NCBI RefSeq assembly: GCF_000497755.1
Contig: NZ_AYOD01000014.1
Location: forward strand, 1 to 64,000
Length of the DNA: 64,000 nt
Direction: 5' to 3'
From: Aliihoeflea sp. 2WW
GTDB lineage: Bacteria > Pseudomonadota > Alphaproteobacteria > Rhizobiales > Rhizobiaceae
Shown here: one piece after another, positions 26,749 through 34,773 of the stretch
How positions within the stretch are numbered: the first letter of the stretch is position 1
How the letters are laid out: the number at the start of each line of letters is the position of its first letter
Position numbers and translations under genes: made by a program
Notes under the pieces: generated by a model
Database searches by the model: none
Told to the model about the DNA's origin: nothing
What the model saw: only the letters and a program-made list of their open reading frames with translations

Positions 26749-27386
26749 AAGACCGGCGCGATTTCATCCGCGCCAACACGGCGCCGATCGCGCCGCCGCA
26801 CGTGCCCGAAATCCGGCTGCACCTTGCCGACGAGGCGCATGAGCTTTGGCACCGGACCGAAGCAGAGCTCGAAGCCATCGGCCTCGAGCCGCCCTTCTGG
26901 GCCTTCGCCTGGGCTGGCGGGCAGGGTCTTGCGCGCTACGTGCTCGACCATCCCGAAACCGTCGCGGCCAAGCGCGTGGTCGACTTCGCCACCGGCTCAG
27001 GCCTTGTCGCAATCGCGGCGATGAAGGCGGGCGCGGCGAGCGTCCTTGCCAGCGACATCGACCCGTTCTGCGCGGCCGCCGTCGCGCTCAATGCGACCGC
27101 GAACGGCGTCACGGTCGAGACCACGGATCGCGATCTCGTCGGCGAAACGCCCGGCTGCGACGTGCTTCTGGCCGGCGACGTCTTCTACGACCGTGCCTTT
27201 GCCGAAAGGCTTGTGCCCTGGCTGCGCGAGCTAGCGGCGGCGGGAATCACCGTTCTCGTCGGCGATCCCGGACGCGCCTACCTGCCGCGCGACAGGCTGG
27301 CCGAGCTTGCTCGCTATGAAGTGCCGGTGACGCGCATTCTCGAAGACGCCGAAGTGAAGCGGACGACGGTCTGGCAATTCGTCTAG
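26745..27386 (+). CDS. Class I SAM methyltransferase, ETFB-lysine / ribosomal protein L11-type
   Basis: A 213-residue Rossmann-fold methyltransferase. Motif I is VVDFATGSGLVAIAAMKAGA (about residues 79-98), followed by SDIDPFCAAAVALNA and LAGDVFYD. This group includes ETF-beta lysine methyltransferase and nicotinamide N-methyltransferase-like proteins; the N-terminal 'PPFWAFAWAGGQGLARYVLDHPE' piece is typical. GTG 26745 is chosen because it overlaps the EVE stop as GTGA and begins where conservation begins. The target is probably a protein, by family. Confidence 0.82.
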   Translation: MKDRRDFIRANTAPIAPPHVPEIRLHLADEAHELWHRTEAELEAIGLEPPFWAFAWAGGQGLARYVLDHPETVAAKRVVDFATGSGLVAIAAMKAGAASVLASDIDPFCAAAVALNATANGVTVETTDRDLVGETPGCDVLLAGDVFYDRAFAERLVPWLRELAAAGITVLVGDPGRAYLPRDRLAELARYEVPVTRILEDAEVKRTTVWQFV

Positions 27387-27441
27387 CTTGACCGCGATCA
27401 CGAACCTGTCAGCATCGCTTTTTCATCGTTAGGAGGAGACG

Positions 27442-27864
27442 ATGGACTTCTCGGCCATCAACTATCTGTCGGTCCTGCTGGCAGCGATCGCCGCCTTCAT
27501 TTTCGGCGCCGGATATTACGGCGTCCTGTCGAAGGCCTGGATGAAGGCCGGCCGGATCGATGCCGTGCAGGCGCGGCCCGGCGCCGCGATTCTCGGCGTC
27601 ACGTTCGGCGCCGAACTCGTCATGGCTTTCGTCCTGGCCGGCATCGTCGGCGCCGGCGAGGTGACGCTGGGAGGCGGCCTCTTCACCGGCTTTCTCGCCT
27701 GGCTCGGCTTCATGGTCACCGTCATGGCGGTCAACCATCGCTACCAGGCCTATGGCTGGGACCTGACCATGATCGACGGCGGCCACTGGCTCGGCGTCGC
27801 CCTGATCATGGGTGCGATCATCGGCTGGCTGAGCGTCGGCGATCCTAGCGCGTTACCGTCATGA
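27442..27864 (+). CDS. DUF1761 small membrane protein
   Basis: A 140-residue protein with four hydrophobic helices and the DUF1761 hallmark GAGYYGVLSKAWMKA near residues 23-37. A strong AGGAGGAG site precedes ATG 27442. The function is unknown. Its 3' end overlaps the convergent L,D-transpeptidase gene by 20 bp. Confidence 0.85.
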   Translation: MDFSAINYLSVLLAAIAAFIFGAGYYGVLSKAWMKAGRIDAVQARPGAAILGVTFGAELVMAFVLAGIVGAGEVTLGGGLFTGFLAWLGFMVTVMAVNHRYQAYGWDLTMIDGGHWLGVALIMGAIIGWLSVGDPSALPS

Positions 27865-28354
27865 TACTGCGCGGCGACAGGCGCGGCAGGAGCCACGCCA
27901 TGTCGTGCGCGCTGATCGCGACGCAGCCCTCCGTCGGCGTATAGCCCGGTCGGGCGAGGTGGAAGAAGATCGCGCTGCCCATGCCGCGCCGGCGCGGGCG
28001 GATGTTCGCGTCGAGCACGATCACCACGTCATAGAGATGATCCTCGCGCCGCATCTTTTCATGGCTGGCGGCGTAGGGCAGGCGCACGGGCCGGTTGTAG
28101 TTGCGGTCGCCGGGCGCGTCGCACCAGCCGTCGCCGGGCCGGATCGGGTCGAGCGCGAGGCCGGAGACGAGGCGGCGCGGGCGGTCGCGGCGCACGAAGG
28201 CGGAGAGAAGCCGCATCGGCCCGAGCGGCGTCGCGCCATCGCCCTCGCGCTTGACGGCGCGTATGCCGCCCTTGCCGATTGCGCAGCGCAGCACCCTGTT
28301 TGCGACGACGAGCAGCCCTTGCCTCTGGTCGCCGGGGCGGGGCCGCACTACCAT
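27845..28354 (-). CDS. L,D-transpeptidase catalytic domain protein (YkuD-like)
   Basis: A 169-residue protein consisting mainly of one L,D-transpeptidase domain. The catalytic region reads IFFHLARPGYTPTEGCVAIS near residues 133-152, with the nucleophilic Cys in EGCVA; canonical enzymes have HGT...S-x-GC(I/V)R. No clear signal peptide is seen from the chosen ATG 28354; the longer frame reaches 28438 but adds no signal either. It may act on peptidoglycan or be a cytoplasmic member of the group. The gene is divergent from the CenR-like regulator, which controls envelope genes in relatives. Confidence 0.8.
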   Translation of the reverse strand: MVVRPRPGDQRQGLLVVANRVLRCAIGKGGIRAVKREGDGATPLGPMRLLSAFVRRDRPRRLVSGLALDPIRPGDGWCDAPGDRNYNRPVRLPYAASHEKMRREDHLYDVVIVLDANIRPRRRGMGSAIFFHLARPGYTPTEGCVAISAHDMAWLLPRLSPRSIMTVTR

Positions 28355-28520
28355 ATGCCTGACAACGCGTCCTTTTTTCGCCGCACCGCCATTGCACTCA
28401 CGGAATTTGGAGTATGATCGTTTGCTCAAGCAAATCACCGTGAAAGACTATCCAGACTTACCCGCCCAGCCTAGAGCGATAGGCGAAACCGCCAGATATC
28501 TCAACAAGATGGACTGAACG

Positions 28521-29204
28521 ATGACGTCACGCACCATTCTCATCGTCGACGACGACAACGATCTGCGCGAGACGCTGGCCGACCAGTTGTCGCTCTACGA
28601 GGAATTCGACGTCCTGCAGGAGCCGACCGCGGCCAAGGGCGTCCAGACCGCGCGCGGCGGCATCGTCGACCTGCTCATCATGGATGTCGGCCTGCCGGAC
28701 ATGGATGGCCGCGAGGCGGTCAAGATCCTGCGCAAGGGCGGCTACAAGGCGCCGATCATCATGCTGACCGGGCAGGACACGGATTCCGACACGATCCTCG
28801 GGCTCGAAGCGGGCGCCAACGACTATGTCACCAAGCCGTTCCGCTTCGCCGTGCTTCTGGCGCGCATCCGCGCCCAGCTTCGCCAGCACGAGCAGAGCGA
28901 GGACGCCACCTTCAATGTCGGCCCCTACGTCTTCAAGCCGAGCCAGAAACTTCTGACCGACGCCAAGGGCGGCAAGATCCGCCTGACGGAAAAGGAAGCC
29001 TCGATCATCAAATATCTCTACCGCGCCGACAAAAAGGTCGTCACGCGCGATGTGCTGCTCGAAGAGGTCTGGGGCTACAATTCGGGCGTCACCACCCACA
29101 CGCTGGAAACCCACGTCTACCGCCTGCGCCAGAAGATCGAGCGCGATCCTTCCAATGCCGAAATTCTTGTGACAGAAAGCGGCGGATACAAGCTGGTGCC
29201 CTGA
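28521..29204 (+). CDS. cenR: OmpR-family response regulator, CenR-like
   Basis: A 227-residue response regulator: receiver domain (residues 4-118) with acidic pocket DDD at 10-12, phospho-acceptor Asp55 and Lys in TKPF near 105, then a winged-helix DNA-binding domain (130-227). The sequence around LTGQDTDSDTILGLEAGANDYVTKPF and EEVWGYNSGVTTHTLETHVYRLRQKI is that of the cell-envelope regulator CenR of alphaproteobacteria as I remember it, so the assignment rests on family resemblance. Its histidine kinase partner CenK is not in this window. It is followed 61 bp later by a cNMP-binding protein. Confidence 0.8.
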   Translation: MTSRTILIVDDDNDLRETLADQLSLYEEFDVLQEPTAAKGVQTARGGIVDLLIMDVGLPDMDGREAVKILRKGGYKAPIIMLTGQDTDSDTILGLEAGANDYVTKPFRFAVLLARIRAQLRQHEQSEDATFNVGPYVFKPSQKLLTDAKGGKIRLTEKEASIIKYLYRADKKVVTRDVLLEEVWGYNSGVTTHTLETHVYRLRQKIERDPSNAEILVTESGGYKLVP

Positions 29205-29265
29205 TTTCAGGCACGGACGTGCTGCCGCAGCCGATGGGGGTCGGCGCGCGCAGACGGGGACGCCG

Positions 29266-29721
29266 ATGGCCTTGGACGACGACATTCGCATTCTCTCGGG
29301 CGTGGAGCTGCTTGCCGGCTTCACGTCGGAACAGTTGCGTCTGCTCGCCTTCGGCGCCGAAAGCCTGCGCCTCGCCTCTGGCCGCGTCCTCTATCGCGAG
29401 GGGCAATCGGCTGAGAGCGGCTATGTGGTGACGACCGGCACCGTCTCGCTCTTTCGCGAACGCGAGGGCGAACGCATCAGCCTTGCAGAAGTCGGCCCCG
29501 GCACCATGCTCGGCGAACTCGCCATCATCGCCCCCACCACCCGGCTGACCGGCGCGCTGGCCACAAGCGACGTCGAACTCATCCGCCTCAACCGCACGCT
29601 GTTCCGCCGCATCCTCACCGAATACCCCGAGACGGCGGCATTATTGCACCAGCGCATCACGGACAATCTGGGGGCGCTGTTGGCTGATATCCAAAGCTTG
29701 GCGCCGCGGTTTTCGGAGTAG
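29266..29721 (+). CDS. Cyclic nucleotide-binding domain protein (no DNA-binding domain)
   Basis: A 151-residue protein that is essentially one cNMP-binding beta barrel with short helical ends. The phosphate-binding cassette region reads GPGTMLGELAII near residues 77-88, then an arginine-bearing TTRLTG. No helix-turn-helix follows, so it is not a full Crp/Fnr regulator. It may regulate a partner by protein contact. It shares the strand and a short gap with the CenR-like gene. Confidence 0.82.
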   Translation: MALDDDIRILSGVELLAGFTSEQLRLLAFGAESLRLASGRVLYREGQSAESGYVVTTGTVSLFREREGERISLAEVGPGTMLGELAIIAPTTRLTGALATSDVELIRLNRTLFRRILTEYPETAALLHQRITDNLGALLADIQSLAPRFSE

Positions 29722-29735
29722 CTTTTTCCGAAGGA

Positions 29736-29883
29736 GACCCCCACCCTGTATCCCTCCCCACAAGGGGGAGGGAGGTCATCCACGCAGCGCCTGACCGTCA
29801 AACTTGGACATCTGGCGGAAAAGGGAATGAGCAACGCTGACGGCCTCCCTCCCCCTTGTGGGGAGGGATACAGGGTGGGGGTC
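29736..29883. repeat. Long intergenic palindrome with perfect 40-bp arms
   Basis: Positions 29736-29775 are the exact reverse complement of 29844-29883. The arms contain the internal palindrome CCTCCCCACAAGGGGGAGG, and the 68-base spacer is unique. Closely related arms occur at 57474-57513 and 57568-57608, and one arm at 1-24. It lies between convergent genes and could also terminate both transcripts. Confidence 0.9.
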
Positions 29884-29915
29884 AATTCAAAAAAAACCTA
29901 CCCAACTCCCCCAGA

Positions 29916-30857
29916 TCAAAGCCGCCCCAACCGCTCCGTCAACAACCCAAAAAACCCGTCCGCGTCGATGTCGCGCATGACCTTGGCGTTCTTCGGCCGG
30001 CCGGTCGTGCCCCACCAGTCGACGACGGTCGCGCCCATGGTGAGTTCCGACATCGTCTCGACCGTGACGTTGCAATCGCGCCCCGAGAACAGCTCCGGCT
30101 TCAAAAGCCAGGCGATGACACAAGGGTCGTGCAGCGGCCCGCCATCGGTGCCGTATTTCTGTTCGTCATAGCGCTCGAAGAAATCGAGCAGCGCGGCCGT
30201 CGCCTCGCCGACCGGCGTTCCGATCGCGCGGATCGCCTCCACCCGGGCGCGCGTGGTCAGCGCCTTGTGAGTGACGTCGAGCGGCATCATCACGATCGGC
30301 ACGCCCGATTTCAGAACGACGTCGGCCGCATGCGGGTCGACATAGATGTTGAATTCGGCGGACGGCGTCACGTTGCCCTGCTCGAAATAGCCGCCGCCCA
30401 TCAGCACGATCTGCTTGATGCGGCTGGCGATCTTCGGCTCCTTGATCAGCGCGAGCGCGATGTTGGTCAGCGGCCCGAGCGGGCAGAGCGTGATCGTGCC
30501 CTCCGGCTCGGCCATCAGCGTCTCGACCAGATAGTCGACCGCGTATTGCTTCTGGAGCTGCATGGTCGGCTCCGGCAGGTCCGGGCCGTCGAGGCCGGTC
30601 TTGCCGTGGACTTCCTCGGCGGTGACGAGCTGGCGCATCAGCGGCCGGACTGCACCGGAATAGACCTTGATGTCGGGGCGGCCTGCAAGCTCGCAGATCT
30701 TGCGCGCATTCTTCTCCGTCAGCGCCAGCGGCACGTTGCCGGCGACCGCAGTGATGCCGATCACCTCCAGTTCCGGGCTCGCCAGGGCCAGCAATATGGC
30801 GACGGCATCGTCCTGTCCGGGGTCGGTGTCGATGATGATCTTTGCGGCCTGCGACAT
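29916..30857 (-). CDS. Nucleoside hydrolase (inosine-uridine preferring type)
   Basis: A 313-residue enzyme with the calcium-binding signature IIDTDPGQDDA at residues 8-18, the hallmark of IUNH-type nucleoside hydrolases. 'LCPLGPLTNIALAL', 'VLMGGGYFEQGNVTPSAEFNIYVDP' and 'GGPLHDPCVIAWLL' (catalytic His-Asp) confirm the family. It cleaves the N-glycosidic bond of nucleosides for salvage. ATG 30857 has GAGGGA upstream; the frame extends further only as overlap with the HSP20 leader. It is divergent from the HSP20 gene. Confidence 0.93.
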   Translation of the reverse strand: MSQAAKIIIDTDPGQDDAVAILLALASPELEVIGITAVAGNVPLALTEKNARKICELAGRPDIKVYSGAVRPLMRQLVTAEEVHGKTGLDGPDLPEPTMQLQKQYAVDYLVETLMAEPEGTITLCPLGPLTNIALALIKEPKIASRIKQIVLMGGGYFEQGNVTPSAEFNIYVDPHAADVVLKSGVPIVMMPLDVTHKALTTRARVEAIRAIGTPVGEATAALLDFFERYDEQKYGTDGGPLHDPCVIAWLLKPELFSGRDCNVTVETMSELTMGATVVDWWGTTGRPKNAKVMRDIDADGFFGLLTERLGRL

Positions 30858-30879
30858 GTGATTGGTCCCTCGCGTTCGA

Positions 30880-30908
30880 CTTGAACTGCGTATGGCGACA
30901 ATCCATAT
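30880..30908 (+). promoter_or_regulatory. Possible heat-shock (sigma-32 type) promoter of the HSP20 gene
   Basis: CTTGAA at 30880-30885 and CCATAT at 30903-30908 resemble the alphaproteobacterial RpoH promoter (CTTG, about 17-18 bases, CYTATNT). The spacer is one base longer than usual, so the call is tentative. Transcription from here would include the ROSE-like leader. Confidence 0.4.
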
Positions 30909-30910
30909 CA

Positions 30911-30970
30911 GGGTCAACGGCCAGAACGCCTTCGGGGTCCGGCCAGACCGTCGCTCTTCGAGGACACGAA
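30911..30970 (+). promoter_or_regulatory. ROSE-like RNA thermometer in the HSP20 leader
   Basis: The Shine-Dalgarno AGGA (30961-30964) is paired with UCGCU (30951-30955) in a hairpin at 30950-30965, leaving G30953 unpaired between U-A/C-G and C-G/U-A pairs. This matches the ROSE-family UYGCU/AGGA rule, in which a strained G next to the SD lets the helix melt at heat-shock temperature. A more stable hairpin (GGCC at 30919-30922 with GGCC at 30941-30944, UUCG loop) stands before it, as in known ROSE leaders. The start codon follows six bases after AGGA. Confidence 0.72.
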
Positions 30971-31396
30971 ATGACGCGAATGACACCTTTTTCGAATCCG
31001 CTTCTGCTCGGGTTCGACACGATGGAAAAGACGCTCGAACGGGTCGCCAAATCCGGCGATTCCTATCCCCCCTACAACATCGAGCGCCTGGCATCGGGCG
31101 AGAATGGCGGCCATCGCCTGCGCATCACGCTGGCCGTGGCGGGCTTCGCCGAAAGCGATCTCGACGTGTCGATCGAAGAGAACCAGCTCGTCGTTCGCGG
31201 CAAGCAGGTCGACGACGGGGAACGCGATTTTCTCCACCGCGGCATCGCCGCGAGGCAGTTCCAGCGCATCTTCGTGCTTGCCGACGGCATGCGCGTGACC
31301 GGTGCGGCCCTGAAGAACGGGCTTTTGGGCATCGATCTCGACCGCCCGGAACCGGAACGGCTGGTAAAGAAAATCAACATTTTAGTGAAAGATTGA
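30971..31396 (+). CDS. Small heat shock protein, HSP20 (IbpA/HspH type)
   Basis: A 141-residue alpha-crystallin domain chaperone. The domain spans about residues 35-130, with LRITLAVAGFAESDLDVSIEENQLVVRGKQ and a final 'NGLLGIDLDRPEPE' (the G-x-L element). The C-terminal KKINI motif replaces the usual I-x-I. ATG 30971 is supported by AGGA in the thermometer hairpin; frames further upstream lack conservation. It holds unfolding proteins during heat stress. A DUF1150 gene follows, a common pairing in rhizobia. Confidence 0.92.
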   Translation: MTRMTPFSNPLLLGFDTMEKTLERVAKSGDSYPPYNIERLASGENGGHRLRITLAVAGFAESDLDVSIEENQLVVRGKQVDDGERDFLHRGIAARQFQRIFVLADGMRVTGAALKNGLLGIDLDRPEPERLVKKINILVKD

Positions 31397-31475
31397 TCGC
31401 AGGATCAATCGGAACCGAAAGGCTCGGCTGCGGGTTGGTCCTGTGAGACGTCCCGCCAGGCTCAGGAGGCTGACG

Positions 31476-31736
31476 ATGACTGAGAACGAACATCACGACA
31501 ATCCGCTGACGAACGACGAACTCGCGCATCTGGGCGAGGGAACCGTGGCCTATCTGCGCCAGATGGATTCGGACGATCTGCGCGGCAAGTTCCCCGGCAT
31601 GCCGGAAATGGCGTCGGGGCTGCGGCTCTGGGCGGTCTTCGCCGCCGATGGCCGACCGATCCTTCTGACCGACCAGCGCGAGACGGCGATCGCCGGCGCG
31701 ATGCAGAACGATCTGGTGCCCGTCAGCATTCACTGA
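31476..31736 (+). CDS. DUF1150 family protein
   Basis: An 86-residue protein with the DUF1150 core 'VAYLRQMDSDDL' and LWAVFAADGRPILLTDQRETAIAGA. Its function is unknown, but it regularly stands after an hsp20 gene in Hyphomicrobiales. ATG 31476 has AGGAGG seven bases upstream. The frame upstream of that codon is not conserved. Confidence 0.88.
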   Translation: MTENEHHDNPLTNDELAHLGEGTVAYLRQMDSDDLRGKFPGMPEMASGLRLWAVFAADGRPILLTDQRETAIAGAMQNDLVPVSIH

Positions 31737-31790
31737 CGCATCCGTTTCGACCGGATTTCCCTGCGCGCCCGAACGCTGCAGGGGAAAATG

Positions 31791-31819
31791 AAAAAAGGCG
31801 GCCCGAAGCCGCCTTTTTT
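31791..31819. terminator. Bidirectional intrinsic terminator between DUF1150 and ptsN
   Basis: A perfect GGCGGC/GCCGCC stem (31797-31802, 31808-31813) with loop CCGAA is flanked by six A on the left and six T on the right. It can stop transcripts from both the plus strand (hsp20-DUF1150) and the minus strand (ptsN, ending 31837). Confidence 0.9.
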
Positions 31820-31836
31820 CGTGCCGTGAGCAAAGC

Positions 31837-32301
31837 TCAGGCGGCGTTGGTGGTCGCGCTTTCGGCCAGGAAGGCGTGGATCGCCGAGGCGTCCGTCGTG
31901 CCCCTGATCTTGGCGACCGTCTCGCCGTCGCGCAGCACGCGAGCGGTACGCGACAGCGCCTTCAGGTGATCGGCGCCCGCGCTTTCGGGCGCGAGCAGCA
32001 GGAAGACGAGATCGACCGGCTGGTCGTCCAGCGCCTCGAACTCGACCGGATGGTCGAGCCGGGCGAAGACGCCGGTGATCTTCGCGATGCCGGGCAGCTT
32101 GCCATGCGGAATGGCGATGCCGTTGCCGACGCCGGTCGAGCCGAGGCGTTCGCGCTGCAGGATCGTGTCGAAGATTTCACGCTCGGGCAGGCCGGTGATC
32201 GATGCCGCCTTTTCGGCCAGAAGCTGCAGAAGCTGCTTCTTGGAATTGGCCTTCAAGGCCGGCATCACTGCCGAAGCCTCGATCAGATCGCTCAGATCCA
32301 T
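31837..32301 (-). CDS. ptsN: PTS IIA-like nitrogen regulatory protein PtsN (EIIA-Ntr)
   Basis: A 154-residue EIIA domain. The phosphorylated His is in IPHGKLPG near residue 66, and GNGIAIPHG is the family signature. PtsN receives phosphate from PtsP/NPr and modulates nitrogen, potassium and stress responses. It is downstream of hpf and rpoN on the same strand, the standard proteobacterial arrangement. ATG 32301 is chosen; the frame continues upstream but only as overlap with hpf. Confidence 0.95.
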   Translation of the reverse strand: MDLSDLIEASAVMPALKANSKKQLLQLLAEKAASITGLPEREIFDTILQRERLGSTGVGNGIAIPHGKLPGIAKITGVFARLDHPVEFEALDDQPVDLVFLLLAPESAGADHLKALSRTARVLRDGETVAKIRGTTDASAIHAFLAESATTNAA

Positions 32302-32347
32302 TGGAAATCCTCTTGATCCCGCATTCGGCGAACGTTTTTCGCCGGTG

Positions 32348-32935
32348 CTAGTTCGCGTTCGCGCCCAAAGCCGAAGACGGGTCGATCCAGCCGATATTCC
32401 CGTCGGGGCGTCGATAGACGATGTTGACCGAATCCGTCCCGGCATTGCGGAAGACGACGACCGGCGTGTCCTTGGTGTCGAGTTCGATGACCGCGGTCGC
32501 GACCGACATGGTCTGCAACGCGACGGTCGATTCGGCGACGACGGCAGGTGCGTAATCATCCGGCACCTCGTCATCTTCTTCGCCGACAGGCGACATGATC
32601 CGATAGGCCATGTCGATGGCGTCCGCGCCGTTGGCGCCGGTATTGTGCGACTTCAGGCGGCGCTTGTAGCGGCGCAGGCGCTTTTCGATGCGCTCTGCCG
32701 CGCCGTCGAAGGCGAGCTGCGGGTCCTGCGCCTGTCCGGTCGCCTGCAGCACCATGCCCGTGTCGATGTGGATCGAGCAGTCGGCGGTAAAGCGCGAGCC
32801 GGCCTTCTCGACGGTCACCCGTCCCGAAAATCCGCCGTCGAAATACTTGTCGACGGCATCGCCGATACGGCTCTCGATCCGCGTGCGGAACGCTTCGCCG
32901 ATCTCCATGTGCTTTCCCGAAATGCGCAGACTCAT
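32348..32935 (-). CDS. hpf: Ribosome hibernation promoting factor, long form
   Basis: A 195-residue long-form HPF. The N-terminal S30AE domain (1-100) includes MSLRISGKHMEIGEAFR and RIEKRLRRYKRRLK; a linker is followed by the C-terminal dimerisation domain, ending 'VIELDTKDTPVVVFRNAGTDSVNIVYRRPDGNIGWIDP'. Long HPF dimerises 70S ribosomes into inactive 100S particles in stationary phase. It lies between rpoN and ptsN, and no promoter is obvious in the 235-bp gap after rpoN. Confidence 0.94.
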   Translation of the reverse strand: MSLRISGKHMEIGEAFRTRIESRIGDAVDKYFDGGFSGRVTVEKAGSRFTADCSIHIDTGMVLQATGQAQDPQLAFDGAAERIEKRLRRYKRRLKSHNTGANGADAIDMAYRIMSPVGEEDDEVPDDYAPAVVAESTVALQTMSVATAVIELDTKDTPVVVFRNAGTDSVNIVYRRPDGNIGWIDPSSALGANAN

Positions 32936-33170
32936 GACCTATCTGACCTTCTGTTCATGCTGACCGGGCCGTTGGTGACCCATCTGGGTACATAGGCGAG
33001 TGTATACCCGTCGCCAGCCTGCACAAGGTTTTCCGGCGCCGTCTCCCCACGACGTCGGGGGTCGGGCCGGAGGCGAACATGCGCCGAAGACCGGATGGCA
33101 TTTGCGCCCCGGCCCATTGCGGCGCGGCTTCTAGTCCCTTAACGAAACCTTGTCAATGAAGCCGCCCGGC

Positions 33171-34664
33171 TCAGCCCGAAAACGCCGCTCTTGCGCGCTT
33201 TTCGCGGCGGCGCTGGACGGAGGAGGCGATGTTCATTCCCTCGCGATATTTCGCAACCGTGCGCCGGGCGATGTCGATCCCGTCCGCCTTCAGTGCGTCC
33301 ATGATCGCGTCGTCCGAAAGGACGCTCTCGGGCCGCTCGGCATCGATCAAGGCGCGAATGCGGTCGCGCACGGCCTCGGACGAATGCGCGTCGCCACCGC
33401 CGGAGGCCGCGATGGCGACGGTGAAGAAATAGCGGAATTCGAACACGCCGCGCGGCGTCATCATGAACTTGTTCGACGTCACCCGGCTGACGGTGGATTC
33501 GTGCATCCCGATCGCGTCGGCGACGGTCTTCAGGTTGAGCGGGCGCAAATGCCGCACGCCATGGGCGAGGAACGCGTCCTGCTGGCGCACGATCTCGGTT
33601 GCGACCTTCAGGATGGTTCGCGCGCGCTGGTCGAGCGAGCGCACCAGCCAGTTGGCGCTCTGCAGGCATTCGGAGACGAAATCCCGGTCCTCGCGCTGCC
33701 GCGCGCCCTTGGAGACGGTCGCGGCATAGGTCTGGTTGACGAGGATGCGGGGCAGGGCGTCGGGGTTGAGGTCGATCGCCCAGCTCCCGTCCGGCGCCGC
33801 GCGCACGACCACGTCGGGCCGGATGATCTCGGCCGTGTCGACCACGAAGGCGAGGCCGGGCTTGGGGTCGAGGCCGCGCAGTTCGGCCAGCATGTCGAGA
33901 AGATCCGCCTCGTCGACGCCGCACAGCTTCTTCAGCGTCGCGAAATCGCGCCGGGCGACGAGTTCCAGATGCGCGACCATCGCCGCCATCGCCGGGTCGA
34001 GCCGGTCGCGCGCGGCAAGCTGCAGCGCGAGGCACTCGGCAAGGTCGCGCGCGAAGAGCCCGGCCGGGTCGAAGCGCTGGCAAAGGCCAAGCACGCGTTC
34101 GGCCTCAGCCACCGAAACGCCCAGCCGGTCGGCGATCTCGCCGGTGTCGGCGCGCATGTAGCCATCCTCGTCGAGCGCGTCGGCAAGCTCCCCCGCAATG
34201 AACCGGTCCTGCGGCGCGCGGATCGACAGCGCGATCTGCTCGCGCACATGCTGGCGAAGGTCGGGCTTGCCGGGCGCGAAATCGAAACTGTCGAAGCCGG
34301 TATCGGTCGGGCCGGAAGGCGAGGGCGCAGACGATGAAAGCGCCGCGAGAGCCGGCTCGTCCGGAAAGACGTTTTCGAGCGACGTGTCGAGCTGGTCGGC
34401 CATGCGCTCCGAGCTCGAGCCGTCGCTGGCCTCGAACCATTGATCGACGCCGTCCTCGGCGGATGGCTCGTGGCCTGGCGTGTCCTCGTCGGGAGCGTCC
34501 TCGGCCTCTGCCCGTTCGAGCAGCGGATTGCGCTCGATTTCCTCATCGATGAACTTGTCGAGCTCGAGCTGGGTGAATTGCAGGAGACGGATCGACTGCA
34601 GCAATTGCGGTGTCATCACCAGCGATTGCGACTGCCTAAGCTGAAGTCTGGCCCCAAGCCCCAT
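33171..34664 (-). CDS. rpoN: RNA polymerase sigma-54 factor
   Basis: A 497-residue sigma-54 factor. Region I starts MGLGARLQLRQSQSLVMTPQ with the Gln-rich helix. An acidic region II (about 50-110) follows. The core-binding and helix-turn-helix regions contain 'HESTVSRVTSNKF', and the RpoN box is intact as ARRTVAKYRE near residue 470. It directs transcription from -24/-12 promoters, mainly nitrogen and carboxylate genes. It lies downstream of lptB with a 109-bp gap that carries an outward-facing -24/-12 match on the other strand. Confidence 0.97.
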   Translation of the reverse strand: MGLGARLQLRQSQSLVMTPQLLQSIRLLQFTQLELDKFIDEEIERNPLLERAEAEDAPDEDTPGHEPSAEDGVDQWFEASDGSSSERMADQLDTSLENVFPDEPALAALSSSAPSPSGPTDTGFDSFDFAPGKPDLRQHVREQIALSIRAPQDRFIAGELADALDEDGYMRADTGEIADRLGVSVAEAERVLGLCQRFDPAGLFARDLAECLALQLAARDRLDPAMAAMVAHLELVARRDFATLKKLCGVDEADLLDMLAELRGLDPKPGLAFVVDTAEIIRPDVVVRAAPDGSWAIDLNPDALPRILVNQTYAATVSKGARQREDRDFVSECLQSANWLVRSLDQRARTILKVATEIVRQQDAFLAHGVRHLRPLNLKTVADAIGMHESTVSRVTSNKFMMTPRGVFEFRYFFTVAIAASGGGDAHSSEAVRDRIRALIDAERPESVLSDDAIMDALKADGIDIARRTVAKYREGMNIASSVQRRREKRARAAFSG

Positions 34665-34720
34665 TTCGACCCGATCCCGTAAGGGCCGTTTTTCGGCCTC
34701 TCGTCAGGCAGACAAGAAAC

Positions 34721-34736
34721 TGGCCCGGGACTTGCT
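34721..34736 (+). promoter_or_regulatory. Sigma-54 (-24/-12) promoter match facing away from rpoN
   Basis: TGGCCC at 34721-34726 and TTGCT at 34732-34736 place GG and GC exactly ten bases apart, matching the TGGCAC-N5-TTGCW consensus closely. It is oriented away from rpoN toward the 3' end of lptB, so no gene on its strand lies directly downstream. It could give an antisense transcript or let sigma-54 holoenzyme compete at the rpoN promoter. Confidence 0.5.
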
Positions 34737-34773
34737 TGTCAAGCCGATTGGCGTCCGCGAGGCGGAAATCCGG

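Noticed and set aside
29722-29915. CRISPR-like repeats
   Set aside because: The repeats are inverted arms of a single palindrome, not direct repeats with regular spacers.
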